Shown: one piece after another, positions 44,030 through 52,965 of the stretch | How positions within the stretch are numbered: the first letter of the stretch is position 1 | Layout: every line of letters starts with the position of its first letter | Origin: Streptomyces justiciae | GTDB taxonomy: Bacteria > Actinomycetota > Actinomycetes > Streptomycetales > Streptomycetaceae | DNA length: 64,000 nucleotides | NCBI RefSeq assembly: GCF_015163075.1 | Contig: NZ_JADDXU010000009.1 | Span: forward strand, 310,001-374,000 | Direction of reading: 5' to 3' | Notes under the pieces: model-generated | What the model was told of the DNA's origin: nothing | Seen by the model: only the letters and a program-made list of their open reading frames with translations | Database searches by the model: none | Program-made: the position numbers and the translations under genes

Positions 44030-45736
44030 CTACAACGGCACGATGTCCGGCGCCCCCAACCGCGCCGCGTCCGCCGTCAGATCGTCCGGCTGGCGCTGCG
44101 ACTCCCGCTCGGCCTCCACCCGCTTCTCGTAGTGCTCGACCTCGCGCTCGATCTGGTCCTTGTCCCAGCCCAGCACCGGCGCCATCAGCTCCGCGGCCTC
44201 GCGTGCGCTCCGCGTGCCCCGGTCGAAGGTCTCGATGGAGATGCGGGTCCGCCGGGTCAGCACGTCGTCCAGATGCCGCGCCCCCTCGTGCGAGGCGGCG
44301 TACACGACCTCGGCGCGCAGATAGTCGTCGGCCGCGTGCAACGGCTCGCCCAGCGAGGGGTCCTGCGCGATGAGCTCCAGGACCTCCTCGGCCAGTGAGC
44401 CGAATCGGTTCAGCAGATGCTCCACCCGCACCACGTGCAGCCCCGTCCGCGCGGCGATCCGCGCTCGCGCGTTCCACAGCGCCCGGTACCCCTCGGCGCC
44501 GAGCAGCGGCACGTCCTCGGTGACGCATTCCGCGACCCGCAGATCGAGCCCGTGCACCGCTTCGTCCACCGCGTCCTTGGCCATGACCCGGTACGTCGTG
44601 TACTTGCCGCCTGCCACCACCACGAGCCCCGGCACGGGATGCGCCACGGTGTGCTCGCGGGACAGCTTGCTCGTGGCGTCCGACTCCCCGGCCAGCAGCG
44701 GCCTCAGCCCCGCGTAGACACCCTGCACGTCGTCCCGCGTCAGCGGCACCGCGAGCACCGAGTTCACGTGCTCCAGCAGATAGTCGATGTCCGCGCTGGA
44801 CGCGGCCGGGTGCGCCTTGTCGAGGTCCCAGTCGGTGTCGGTGGTGCCGACGATCCAGTGCCGGCCCCACGGGATGACGAACAGCACGGACTTCTCGGTG
44901 CGCAGGATCAGCCCGGACGTGGAGTGGATGCGGTCCTTGGGCACCACGAGGTGGATGCCCTTGGAGGCGCGGACGTGGAACTGGCCGCGCTCGCCCACCA
45001 TGGCCTGGGTGTCGTCGGTCCACACACCCGTCGCGTTGACGACCTGTTTGGCGCGGATCTCGTACTCCCCGCCCGCCTCGACGTCCTGCACGCGCGCCCC
45101 GACCACCCGTTCACCCTCACGCAGGAACCCGGTCACGCGCGCGCGGTTGGCGACCGTCGCGCCGTAGGCCGCCGCCGTGCGCACGAGCGTGGCGACGAAG
45201 CGGGCGTCGTCCATCTGGGCGTCGTAGTACTGAAGCGCCCCGACCAGGGCGTCCTTCTTCAACGCGGGAGCCACCCGCAGGGCGTGACGGCGGCTCAGGT
45301 GACGGTGCATCGGCAGGCCGCGTCCGTGCCCGCGCGCCATCGACATCGTGTCGTAGAGGGCGACGCCCGAACCGGCGTACAGCCGCTCCCAGCCCTTGTG
45401 CTGGAGCGGATAGAGGAAGGGCACCGGCTTCACCAGGTGCGGGGCGAGCCGCTCCAGCAGCAGGCCGCGCTCCTTCAGCGCCTCGCGGACGAGCGCGAAG
45501 TCGAGCATCTCCAGATAGCGCAGGCCGCCGTGGATGAGCTTGCTGGACCTGCTCGAGGTGCCCGACGCCCAGTCACGCGCCTCGACCAGGCCGACGGACA
45601 GCCCGCGCGTGACCGCGTCGAGGGCGGTTCCGGCACCGACCACACCGCCGCCCACCACGAGCAGGTCCAGCTCGCGCTCGGCCATGGCGGCGAGCGCCTC
45701 GGCTCGCTGCGCCGGCCCCAGTGTCGCTGTCCTCAC
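44030..45736 (-). CDS. glpD: Aerobic glycerol-3-phosphate dehydrogenase
   Basis: A 568-residue flavoenzyme oxidising glycerol-3-phosphate to dihydroxyacetone phosphate at the membrane. The FAD-binding motif is LDLLVVGGGVVGAGTALDAVTRG, followed by SSRSSKLIHGGLRYLE, a strong GlpD signature, and NATGVWTDDTQAM. A C-terminal DAO_C domain covers ~400-540. The length is normal for the bacterial enzyme. glpF and glpK are not in the window. It diverges from the nucleotide-sugar dehydrogenase gene at 46048. Confidence 0.96.
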   Translation of the reverse strand: MRTATLGPAQRAEALAAMAERELDLLVVGGGVVGAGTALDAVTRGLSVGLVEARDWASGTSSRSSKLIHGGLRYLEMLDFALVREALKERGLLLERLAPHLVKPVPFLYPLQHKGWERLYAGSGVALYDTMSMARGHGRGLPMHRHLSRRHALRVAPALKKDALVGALQYYDAQMDDARFVATLVRTAAAYGATVANRARVTGFLREGERVVGARVQDVEAGGEYEIRAKQVVNATGVWTDDTQAMVGERGQFHVRASKGIHLVVPKDRIHSTSGLILRTEKSVLFVIPWGRHWIVGTTDTDWDLDKAHPAASSADIDYLLEHVNSVLAVPLTRDDVQGVYAGLRPLLAGESDATSKLSREHTVAHPVPGLVVVAGGKYTTYRVMAKDAVDEAVHGLDLRVAECVTEDVPLLGAEGYRALWNARARIAARTGLHVVRVEHLLNRFGSLAEEVLELIAQDPSLGEPLHAADDYLRAEVVYAASHEGARHLDDVLTRRTRISIETFDRGTRSAREAAELMAPVLGWDKDQIEREVEHYEKRVEAERESQRQPDDLTADAARLGAPDIVPL

Positions 45737-46047
45737 CGCTGCCTCCCGCTGTCGGTCACGCCGGTCTCACCCGTGAGGAGTGACCCGGTCCGTATCCCCC
45801 ATGCCCAAATTCTGACCGGCTTGCCCGACTTCAGCCACCAGTCGCCCCCAGCCTGTGGACAACTTCCACGATGCGTAGGCCAAAGCTCCAGGAACTGCCG
45901 GGAGACACACGGAATCAATCCCGTATTTCGGTCATATTTACTCCTAGTCTGACATTGCGCTCGTCCATCCTGTCCACAGGACTTGCGCACCTGTCCCCCT
46001 TCGACTAACCCGCGCTGTCTCGGCTCTGGGAAGGACGGTCCAACGCC
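45737..46047. promoter_or_regulatory. Divergent promoter region, glpD/dehydrogenase
   Basis: This 311-base gap has an AT-richer patch at ~45921-45956 with TAGTCT (45945-45950) as a possible -10 element for the gene at 46048. A clear -35 was not found. No inverted repeat of note was seen. Confidence 0.35.
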
Positions 46048-47259
46048 ATGCCCGCAGATCTCGCCGTCATCGGACTCGGCCCCTACGGACTGCCCCTCGC
46101 CCAGGCGGCCGTGGCCGCCGGAATCCCCACGCTCGGTTACCGCACCGGCCCCGAGGCCGGCTCGCTCAGCCCCGCCGAACTGCGCCGGATGCTCTCGGGG
46201 GGCTTCCGGCCGGCCACCTCGCCCGCCGAGCTCGGCCGGGTCCGTACGGCGGTCATCTGCGCGCCCACCCCGCGCGGCGCGGACGGCGGCCTCGACCTCA
46301 GCCAGGTGGAGTCCGCGGCCCGCACCCTCGCCGCGCACCTGCGCCCGCACACCACGGTCATCCTGGAGTCGCCGGTCCCGCCGGGCACCACCGAGGACTT
46401 CCTGCGCCCGCTCCTCGAACAGGGGTCACGCCTGCGCGCGGGCCGCGACTTCCATCTCGCGTACTCGCCCAGCCGGGTCGATCCGGGCAACCGCGACTTC
46501 ACCCCGGCCAACACCCCCAAGGTGATCGGCGGTCTGACCCCGGCCTGCACCGAGTCCGCGGCGGCGTTCTACGCGCGCCTCACCGACAAGGTGGTACGCG
46601 CGCGTGGACCGCGCGAGGCGGAGACCGTGCAGCTCCTGGAGACGAACTTCCGGCACGTCAACATCGCCCTCGTCAACGAGATGGCCGTCCTCTGCCACGA
46701 CCTCGGCGTCGACCTGTGGGACGTGGTCCGCTGCGCGGAGACCAAGCCGTTCGGCTTCCAGGCCTTCCGCCCCGGCCCCGGCGTCGGCGGCCACTCGGTC
46801 CCGCAGGACCTGACGAGCGCCCCCGTCGGCCGCGGCCTGCGCATGGTGGAACTCGCCCAGCAGGTCAACAGCCAGATGCCGCGTTACGTCGTCCAGCGCG
46901 CCGCCACCCTCCTCAACGAGCACGGCAAGTCCGCGCGCGGCGCCCGCGTCCTCCTCCTCGGCGTGACGTACAAGCCCGACCTCGCCGACCAACAGGCCAC
47001 TCCCGCGCGCGAGATCGCGGTACGGCTGATGGAGCTCGGCGCCTCGGTCAGCTACCACGACCCGCACGTCCCCTCCTGGAACGTCCTGGACCGCCCGGTC
47101 CCCCGCGCGGACTCCTTCTACGAGGCCGCCGCCGACGCGGACCTGACGATCCTGCTCCAACAGCACCGCACGTACGACCTCCAGGGGTTGTCCGTGAAGG
47201 CGCAGCTGCTGCTGGACACGCGGGGCGCCACCCCGACCGGAGCGGCACACCGCCTCTGA
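46048..47259 (+). CDS. Nucleotide-sugar dehydrogenase homologue lacking catalytic Cys
   Basis: A 403-residue protein of the UDP-glucose/UDP-N-acetylmannosamine dehydrogenase family. The N-terminal NAD fold has VIGLGPYGLPLAQAAVAAG; the middle and C-terminal UDP-binding domains are present (SPVPPGTTEDFLRPLL, LLGVTYKPDLADQQATPAREI). In active enzymes the substrate-oxidising Cys lies in GGHC; here the sequence is GGHS with Ser250. The usual Lys of the active site aligns with Gln195 (ETVQLLETNF). It may be inactive, altered in reaction, or a regulator. The ATG at 46048 starts the Rossmann fold. Length is otherwise normal. Confidence 0.85.
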   Translation: MPADLAVIGLGPYGLPLAQAAVAAGIPTLGYRTGPEAGSLSPAELRRMLSGGFRPATSPAELGRVRTAVICAPTPRGADGGLDLSQVESAARTLAAHLRPHTTVILESPVPPGTTEDFLRPLLEQGSRLRAGRDFHLAYSPSRVDPGNRDFTPANTPKVIGGLTPACTESAAAFYARLTDKVVRARGPREAETVQLLETNFRHVNIALVNEMAVLCHDLGVDLWDVVRCAETKPFGFQAFRPGPGVGGHSVPQDLTSAPVGRGLRMVELAQQVNSQMPRYVVQRAATLLNEHGKSARGARVLLLGVTYKPDLADQQATPAREIAVRLMELGASVSYHDPHVPSWNVLDRPVPRADSFYEAAADADLTILLQQHRTYDLQGLSVKAQLLLDTRGATPTGAAHRL

Positions 47260-47417
47260 AGCGGAAGCGGGCGCTCAGGGGCCCCGAAAACGGCTGGTGG
47301 ACGCGGTCGGTGTGCCTGCTACTCTTCGGCGACTCGCCTCCCCGGCGAGCCTCGTCGCACAGTCGTGCGCACACCCCACACCGCTCGTCCAGCCAGTCCC
47401 ATGGGGGGATCTCTGTC

Positions 47418-47906
47418 ATGACCCAGCCAACCCCGCCGCAGCAGCCCACCGACGGCAACCCGTTCGCCCAGGCGCCCGCCCCGGTACCGCCGGCCGCCCC
47501 GGCCCAGGGCAACGTCGCCCTCGGCGTGCTCGCCGCCGTCGTCGTGGCCGTGGTCACCGCGTTCGTCTACGGCGCCATCCTCAAGTCGACCGAGCACGAG
47601 ATCGGCTACGTCGCGGTCGGCGTCGGCTTCGCGGTCGGCTACGTCGCCGGCAAGGTCGGCGGCGCCAACCCCGCCCTGCCGATCGTGAGCGCCGTCCTGT
47701 CCCTGGGCGCGGTCTACGCCGGCCAGATCCTCGGCATCGCCATGATCGGCGCCGACGAGTCCGGCATGAACATCGGCACCATCCTCACCGACCACTTCAG
47801 CCTGGTCACCGACGTCTGGAGCGAGGAGGCCGACGTCCTGACCTTCGTCTTCCTGGCGGTCGGCGCGGCCGCAGCGTTCTCGGGCGCGAAGAAGGCCGTG
47901 GCCTGA
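47418..47906 (+). CDS. Small multi-pass membrane protein
   Basis: A 162-residue protein. A Pro/Gln-rich N-terminus is followed by helices near 32-52, 60-80, 83-105 and 138-155. It lacks recognised motifs. It may form an operon with the next gene, whose start is three bases past its stop. Comparable short membrane proteins are widespread in streptomycetes. Confidence 0.75.
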   Translation: MTQPTPPQQPTDGNPFAQAPAPVPPAAPAQGNVALGVLAAVVVAVVTAFVYGAILKSTEHEIGYVAVGVGFAVGYVAGKVGGANPALPIVSAVLSLGAVYAGQILGIAMIGADESGMNIGTILTDHFSLVTDVWSEEADVLTFVFLAVGAAAAFSGAKKAVA

Positions 47907-47908
47907 GC

Positions 47909-48172
47909 ATGGTGCCCGTGCCTCTGCTCCTCCTGCTGCTCGGCCTGGGAGGCGTCGTCTGGGGTGGCCGCTTCGCTTTCAATGTGCGCGGGGCGGCCGA
48001 TGCCTGGGCGGAGCGCGCCAGGGTCAACACCGAGCTGATGGCCGCCGCCAAGAACATCCTCGATCCGCCACGGTCGATGTGGACGGTGCGGCGCTACCGC
48101 ATTCAGGGCGCGCGCGTCTTCCTCGCCGGCCTGGTCCTCCTGGTGGGAGCCTTCTTGGAAGTCTGGCTCTGA
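47909..48172 (+). CDS. Small membrane protein
   Basis: An 87-residue protein with one helix at the N-terminus (LLLLLLGLGGVVWGGRFAF) and one at the C-terminus (RVFLAGLVLLVGAFLEVWL), and a charged region between them. It starts directly after the stop of the preceding membrane protein, so the two are probably co-transcribed. A terminator follows at 48194. Confidence 0.75.
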   Translation: MVPVPLLLLLLGLGGVVWGGRFAFNVRGAADAWAERARVNTELMAAAKNILDPPRSMWTVRRYRIQGARVFLAGLVLLVGAFLEVWL

Positions 48173-48193
48173 GCACCCGGCGCACACGCGCGA

Positions 48194-48228
48194 AAGGGCC
48201 CGCCCACCTCACCGGTGGCCGGGCCCTT
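48194..48228. terminator. Terminator between converging genes
   Basis: AAGGGCCCG (48194-48202) pairs with CGGGCCCTT (48220-48228), with inner CCACC/GGTGG extending the stem. It lies between the small membrane protein and guaB3, which point toward each other, so it probably works in both directions. Confidence 0.75.
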
Positions 48229-48258
48229 CGTCGTACGTCCGCGATCTCGTCGTACGAC

Positions 48259-49383
48259 CTACCGCTTGTGCTGCGAGTCCGCGACCGTCACCTCGACGCG
48301 CTGGAACTCCTTGAGCTCGCTGTAGCCGGTCGTGGCCATGGCCCGCTTCAGCGCGCCGAAGAAGTTCATGGAGCCGTCCGGGATGTGCGAGGGGCCCGTC
48401 AGGACCTCCTCGATGGTGCCGACGGTGCCGAGGTCGACCTTCTTGCCGCGCGGCAGCTCCTCGTTCACCGCCTCCATGCCCCAGTGGTGGCCGCGACCCG
48501 GCGCGTCCGTGGCGCGGGCCAGCGGGGAGCCCATCATCACGGCGTCCGCACCGCAGGCGATGGCCTTGGGGAGGTCGCCCGACCAGCCCACGCCACCGTC
48601 GGCGATCACATGCACGTACCGGCCGCCGGACTCGTCCATGTAGTCGCGGCGGGCAGCCGCCACGTCCGCCACCGCGGTGGCCATCGGGACCTGGATGCCC
48701 AGCACGTTGCGCGTGGTGTGCGCGGCGCCGCCGCCGAAGCCGACCAGGACGCCCGCGGCACCGGTGCGCATCAGGTGCAGGGCCGCGGTGTAGGTGGCGC
48801 AGCCGCCGACGATCACCGGGACGTCGAGCTCGTAGATGAACTGCTTCAGGTTCAGCGGCTCGTGCGAACCCGAGACGTGCTCCGCGGAGACCGTCGTACC
48901 GCGGATGACGAAGATGTCCACGCCCGCGTCGACCACGGCCTTGGAGAACTGCGCCGTGCGCTGCGGGGAGAGCGCGGCCGCCGTGACCACGCCGGAGTCG
49001 CGCACCTCCTTGATGCGCGCGCCGATCAGCTCCTCCTTGATGGGCGCGGCGTAGATCTCCTGGAGGCGGCGCGTGGCCGTCTCGGCGTCGAGTTCCGCGA
49101 TCTCGTCGAGCAGCGGCTGCGGGTCCTCGTACCGCGTCCACAGGCCCTCGAGGTTCAGCACGCCGAGGCCGCCGAGCTCGCCGATGCGGATCGCGGTGGC
49201 CGGGGAGACGACCGAGTCCATGGGGGCGGCCAGGAACGGCAGCTCGAAGCGGTAGGCGTCGATCTGCCAGGCGATCGAGACCTCCTTCGGGTCGCGCGTA
49301 CGACGACTCGGGACGACGGCGATGTCGTCGAAGGCGTACGCCCGGCGGCCGCGCTTGCCGCGCCCGATCTCGATCTCAGTCAC
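48259..49383 (-). CDS. guaB3: GuaB3-type IMP dehydrogenase homologue
   Basis: A 374-residue TIM-barrel protein of the IMP dehydrogenase/GMP reductase family without the CBS module, as expected for actinobacterial GuaB3. The catalytic Cys of GuaB, in GPGSICTTR, is replaced: the aligned loop reads GFGGGAAHTTRNVLG. The barrel continues VPMATAVADVAAARRDYMDESGG and VIADGGVGWSGDLPKAIACGADAVMMGSPLA. Its true reaction is unclear. It begins with GTG at 49383 and lies downstream of guaB, a gene order also seen in mycobacteria. Confidence 0.88.
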   Translation of the reverse strand: MTEIEIGRGKRGRRAYAFDDIAVVPSRRTRDPKEVSIAWQIDAYRFELPFLAAPMDSVVSPATAIRIGELGGLGVLNLEGLWTRYEDPQPLLDEIAELDAETATRRLQEIYAAPIKEELIGARIKEVRDSGVVTAAALSPQRTAQFSKAVVDAGVDIFVIRGTTVSAEHVSGSHEPLNLKQFIYELDVPVIVGGCATYTAALHLMRTGAAGVLVGFGGGAAHTTRNVLGIQVPMATAVADVAAARRDYMDESGGRYVHVIADGGVGWSGDLPKAIACGADAVMMGSPLARATDAPGRGHHWGMEAVNEELPRGKKVDLGTVGTIEEVLTGPSHIPDGSMNFFGALKRAMATTGYSELKEFQRVEVTVADSQHKR

Positions 49384-49443
49384 GTGTGTGGCCTTTCCCT
49401 GATGCGTTGCAGCGCCTTCCAGTATCCCCGACGGGTACGACAA

Positions 49444-49472
49444 GGGCGGCCCCGGATGCTCCGGGGCCGCCC
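49444..49472 (-). terminator. Terminator after guaB
   Basis: A perfect 12-bp stem pairs 49444-49455 with 49461-49472 around a five-base loop. It lies just past the guaB stop (49490) and upstream of guaB3, reducing but not excluding read-through into guaB3. Confidence 0.7.
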
Positions 49473-49489
49473 TCACGCGCGCGTAGCGA

Positions 49490-50995
49490 CTACTTGCGGC
49501 TGTAGTTCGGCGCCTCGACCGTCATCTGGATGTCGTGCGGGTGCGACTCCTTGAGGCCCGCCGAGGTGATCCGGACGAAGCGGCCGTTGGCCTGGAGGTC
49601 CGGGACGGTGCGGCCGCCGACGTAGAACATCGACTGGCGCAGGCCGCCGACCAGCTGGTGGACGACCGAGGAGAGCGGGCCGCGGTAGGGCACCTGGCCC
49701 TCGATGCCCTCGGGGACGAGCTGCTCGTCGGAGGCGACGCCCTCCTGGAAGTAGCGGTCCTTGGAGAAGGACTTGCGGTCGCCGCGGGACTGCATCGCGC
49801 CGAGCGAGCCCATGCCGCGGTACGACTTGAACTGCTTGCCGTTGATGAACAGCAGCTCGCCCGGGGACTCCTCGCAGCCCGCGAGCAGCGAGCCCAGCAT
49901 CACGGTGTCGGCGCCCGCGACGAGCGCCTTGGCGATGTCGCCGGAGTACTGCAGGCCACCGTCGCCGATGACCGGGACCCCGGCCTCCTTGGCGGCCAGC
50001 GAGGCCTCGTAGATGGCGGTGACCTGCGGGACACCGATGCCGGCGACGACACGGGTCGTACAGATGGAGCCGGGGCCGACGCCGACCTTGATGCCGTCCA
50101 CGCCGGAGTCGATGAGCGCCTGGGCGCCGTCACGGGTGGCGATGTTGCCGCCGATGACGTCCACGCGCGTGTGGTTGGACTTGATCTTGGCGACCATGTC
50201 GCCGACCAGCCGGGAGTGGCCGTGCGCGGTGTCGACGACGATGAAGTCGACGCCCGCCTCGATCAGCGCCTGGGCGCGCTCGAAGGCGTCACCGGCGACA
50301 CCGACCGCGGCACCGACGAGGAGCCGGCCCTCGGCGTCCTTGGCGGCGCTCGGGTACTTCTCGGCCTTGACGAAGTCCTTGACGGTGATGAGGCCCTTGA
50401 GGACACCCTCGTCGTCGACCAGCGGAAGCTTCTCGATCTTGTGCTTGCGCAGCAGCTCCATGGCCTCGACGCCGGAGATGCCGACCTTGCCGGTGACCAG
50501 CGGCATCGGCGTCATGACCTCGCGGACCCGGCGGGAGCGGTCGCTCTCGAAGGCCATGTCGCGGTTGGTGACGATGCCGAGCAGCTTCTTGCCCGGGTCG
50601 GTGACCGGGACGCCGCTGATGCGGAACTTGGCGCACAGCGCGTCGGCCTCGGCGAGCGTGGCGTCCGGGTGCACGGTGATCGGGTCGGCCACCATGCCGG
50701 ACTCGGAGCGCTTGACGAGGTCGACCTGGTTGGCCTGGTCCTCGATGGAGAGGTTGCGGTGCAGAACGCCGACGCCGCCCTGGCGGGCCATCGCGATCGC
50801 CATGCGCGACTCGGTGACCTTGTCCATGGCGGCGGACAGCAGCGGGATGTTCACCCGCACGTTCTTGGAGACGTACGAGGCGGTGTCGATCTCGTCGGGA
50901 GCCATGTCCGACGCGCCCGGCAGCAGCAGCACGTCGTCGTAGGTCAGCCCGAGCGTCGCGAATTTGGCGGGCACTCCGTCGACGTTTGCAGTCAT
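49490..50995 (-). CDS. guaB: IMP dehydrogenase
   Basis: A 501-residue NAD enzyme making XMP from IMP, the first committed step to guanine nucleotides. The TIM barrel carries the catalytic Cys in GPGSICTTRVVAGIGVP. Two CBS modules sit inserted at ~95-215 (MVADPITVHPDATLAEADAL, MTPMPLVTGKVGISGVEAMELL). The flap region has YRGMGSLGAM with the Arg/Tyr pair (RGDRKSFSKDRYF nearby). Length and motifs are typical. ATG at 50995. It is separated from shbA by ~150 bases. Confidence 0.98.
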   Translation of the reverse strand: MTANVDGVPAKFATLGLTYDDVLLLPGASDMAPDEIDTASYVSKNVRVNIPLLSAAMDKVTESRMAIAMARQGGVGVLHRNLSIEDQANQVDLVKRSESGMVADPITVHPDATLAEADALCAKFRISGVPVTDPGKKLLGIVTNRDMAFESDRSRRVREVMTPMPLVTGKVGISGVEAMELLRKHKIEKLPLVDDEGVLKGLITVKDFVKAEKYPSAAKDAEGRLLVGAAVGVAGDAFERAQALIEAGVDFIVVDTAHGHSRLVGDMVAKIKSNHTRVDVIGGNIATRDGAQALIDSGVDGIKVGVGPGSICTTRVVAGIGVPQVTAIYEASLAAKEAGVPVIGDGGLQYSGDIAKALVAGADTVMLGSLLAGCEESPGELLFINGKQFKSYRGMGSLGAMQSRGDRKSFSKDRYFQEGVASDEQLVPEGIEGQVPYRGPLSSVVHQLVGGLRQSMFYVGGRTVPDLQANGRFVRITSAGLKESHPHDIQMTVEAPNYSRK

Positions 50996-51143
50996 GACAC
51001 CTTCCCCAATGGCCTTGATCGGTGCGGATGTCCATGCTAACGGGAAGGAAGGGTCCCGAATTCCACGGTTCCGTCCTGCTACCTTCGTATCTTCGTACGG
51101 AACCGAGTCAGGGCCTGTTCACCGAAGCCACAAACAGCGGGCC

Positions 51144-51809
51144 CTACTGCTCGGCCAGTGCCCGCAGCCTGCTCAGCGCGCGGTGCTGCGCCACCCGCAC
51201 CGCGCCGGGTGACATTCCCAACATCTGTCCCGTCTCCTCCGCGGTCAGCCCCACCGCGATCCGCAGCAGCAACAGCTCCCGCTGGTTCTCGGGGAGGTTG
51301 GCCAGCAGCTTCTTGGCCCATTCGGCGTCGCTGCTGAGCAGCGCCCGCTCCTCGGGCCCGAGCGAGTCGTCGGGCCGCTCCGGCATCTCGTCCGACGGCA
51401 CCGCCGTCGAACCGGGGCCTCGCATCGCGGCACGCTGCAGGTCGGCGACCTTGTGGGCGGCGATGGCGAACACGAAGGCCTCGAAGGGCCGGCCGGTGTC
51501 CCGATAACGCGGCAGCGCGAGCAGCACCGCGACGCAGACCTCCTGCGCGAGGTCCTCCACGAAATGACGCGCGTCGCCGGGAAGCCGGGACAGCCGCGTA
51601 CGGCAATAGCGCAGCGCCAGAGGGTGGACATGGGCGAGCAGGTCGTGAGTCGCCTGCTCATCCCCGTCGACGGCGCGATGGACAAGCCCACCGATCACCG
51701 TCGTCTCGTCCTCGCGCATCGGTCCATGGTGCCTTGCGGCCGATTCATCCGCGGCACCGCGTCCGATGTTGTGCACCGAAGCGTTATGAGCAGGTGCGCC
51801 GGAACTCAT
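51144..51809 (-). CDS. shbA: ECF-type RNA polymerase sigma factor (ShbA/SigD family)
   Basis: A 221-residue sigma factor. Region 2 covers HPLALRYCRTRLSRLPG to FVFAIAAHKVADLQRA. Region 4 has LPENQRELLLLRIAVGLT and a helix-turn-helix (AEETGQMLGMSPGAVRVAQHRALSRLRAL). ShbA in S. griseus drives transcription of the main sigma gene hrdB; position next to bldM and guaB also matches mycobacterial sigD. The start at ATG 51809 has GGGGAGGG upstream; an ATG at 51719 would give a shorter, equally plausible protein. No anti-sigma gene is adjacent. Confidence 0.85.
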   Translation of the reverse strand: MSSGAPAHNASVHNIGRGAADESAARHHGPMREDETTVIGGLVHRAVDGDEQATHDLLAHVHPLALRYCRTRLSRLPGDARHFVEDLAQEVCVAVLLALPRYRDTGRPFEAFVFAIAAHKVADLQRAAMRGPGSTAVPSDEMPERPDDSLGPEERALLSSDAEWAKKLLANLPENQRELLLLRIAVGLTAEETGQMLGMSPGAVRVAQHRALSRLRALAEQ

Positions 51810-51972
51810 CCCCTGCGCCCTCCCCTTCCGCTCGACCGACTCGTCCCCGAGAGACTCCACACCTCAAGGATGCGGCATCGGCGCCGAAACAAGCACCGGG
51901 CACGATTACCCGCGCCCCAACGGGGGCGCGGGGAACTGCGCGACCAGCCACGACGCACCCGCAGCCGAGTTC

Positions 51973-52584
51973 TCAGCGAACCAGACCCCAACGGAACCCA
52001 AGGGCGACGGCATGCGCCCGGTCGGACGCACCCAGCTTCTTGAACAACCGCCGAGCATGCGTCTTCACGGTGTCCTCGGACAGGAACAACTCCCGCCCGA
52101 TCTCCGCGTTGGACCGTCCGTGGCTCATCCCTTCGAGGACCTGGATCTCACGCGCCGTGAGCGTCGGCGCCGCACCCATCTCGGCGGACCGCAGCCGCCG
52201 CGGGGCGAGTCGCCAGGTGGGGTCGGCGAGAGCCTGCGTCACCGTCGCCCGCAGCTCCGCGCGCGAGGCGTCCTTGTGCAGATACCCGCGGGCGCCGGCG
52301 GCGACGGCCAGCGCGACGCCGTCCAGGTCCTCGGCCACCGTGAGCATGATGATCCGCGCACCGGGGTCGGCGGACAGCAGCCGCCGCACGGTCTCGACGC
52401 CGCCCAGTCCGGGCATGCGTACGTCCATCAGAATCAGGTCCGAGCGGTCGGCGCCCCAGCGGCGGAGGACTTCCTCGCCGTTGGCCGCGGTCGTCACGCG
52501 CTCGACGCCGGGCACGGTCGCGACCGCGCGGCGGAGCGCCTCTCGGGCAAGCGGGGAGTCGTCGCAGACGAGGACGGATGTCAT
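51973..52584 (-). CDS. bldM: Developmental response regulator BldM
   Basis: A 203-residue orphan response regulator with receiver (acidic DD at 8-9, Asp54 in LILMDVRMPG) and LuxR-type HTH (LTAREIQVLEGMSHGRSNAEIG, TVKTHARRLFKKLGASDRAH). The sequence, as I remember the Streptomyces coelicolor protein, is essentially BldM. BldM homodimers act at early sporulation genes and BldM-WhiI heterodimers at later ones, and it works without normal phosphorylation. The ATG at 52584 gives the family length. A BldN-type promoter is visible upstream at 52708-52735. whiD diverges from it. Confidence 0.96.
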   Translation of the reverse strand: MTSVLVCDDSPLAREALRRAVATVPGVERVTTAANGEEVLRRWGADRSDLILMDVRMPGLGGVETVRRLLSADPGARIIMLTVAEDLDGVALAVAAGARGYLHKDASRAELRATVTQALADPTWRLAPRRLRSAEMGAAPTLTAREIQVLEGMSHGRSNAEIGRELFLSEDTVKTHARRLFKKLGASDRAHAVALGFRWGLVR

Positions 52585-52965
52585 GGCCGCCCTCCGCAGC
52601 TGATGCACGTCACCTTGAGCCTCCAGGCTGGTACGAAATGTCACCTGTGCGGTCGACCGTCCCGGACGCCTGCCCGAGCACTTGTTGCTTCAACCGCCTC
52701 CGCACTCTCAACGACGGTCACTCGAAAGAGTTACGGGGCTGTGCGCCGTCTTCGGCACTCTACGTGAGGGTGCGGACACGGTGCAGACATGCGCGGCGGA
52801 CCCACAACGTTTCATCACAACCAGTGCCCCATTCAGCCCTATTTCTTCCCATTTGCTGGTGTCTGAGGCTAGATTCGCAATGAGTCATATTTTCATCTCC
52901 TTAGATCGTAGATGTACGGTCGTGGACACCGTATCCGCCACAGAACGGCTACAAGGGGTCACGCA
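52585..52965. promoter_or_regulatory. Divergent bldM/whiD regulatory region
   Basis: This 381-base gap holds the promoters of both genes. The bldM side has the BldN-type promoter described separately. The whiD side is AT-richer near 52850-52915, and AAGGGG at 52953-52958 is its ribosome site. I saw no other clear operator by eye. Confidence 0.6.
52708..52735 (-). promoter_or_regulatory. Sigma-BldN-type promoter of bldM
   Basis: On the minus strand CGTAAC (52735-52730) and CGTTGA (52713-52708) are 16 bases apart, matching the BldN consensus. The expected start is about 117 bases upstream of the bldM ATG. bldM is a known BldN target in Streptomyces. Confidence 0.8.
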
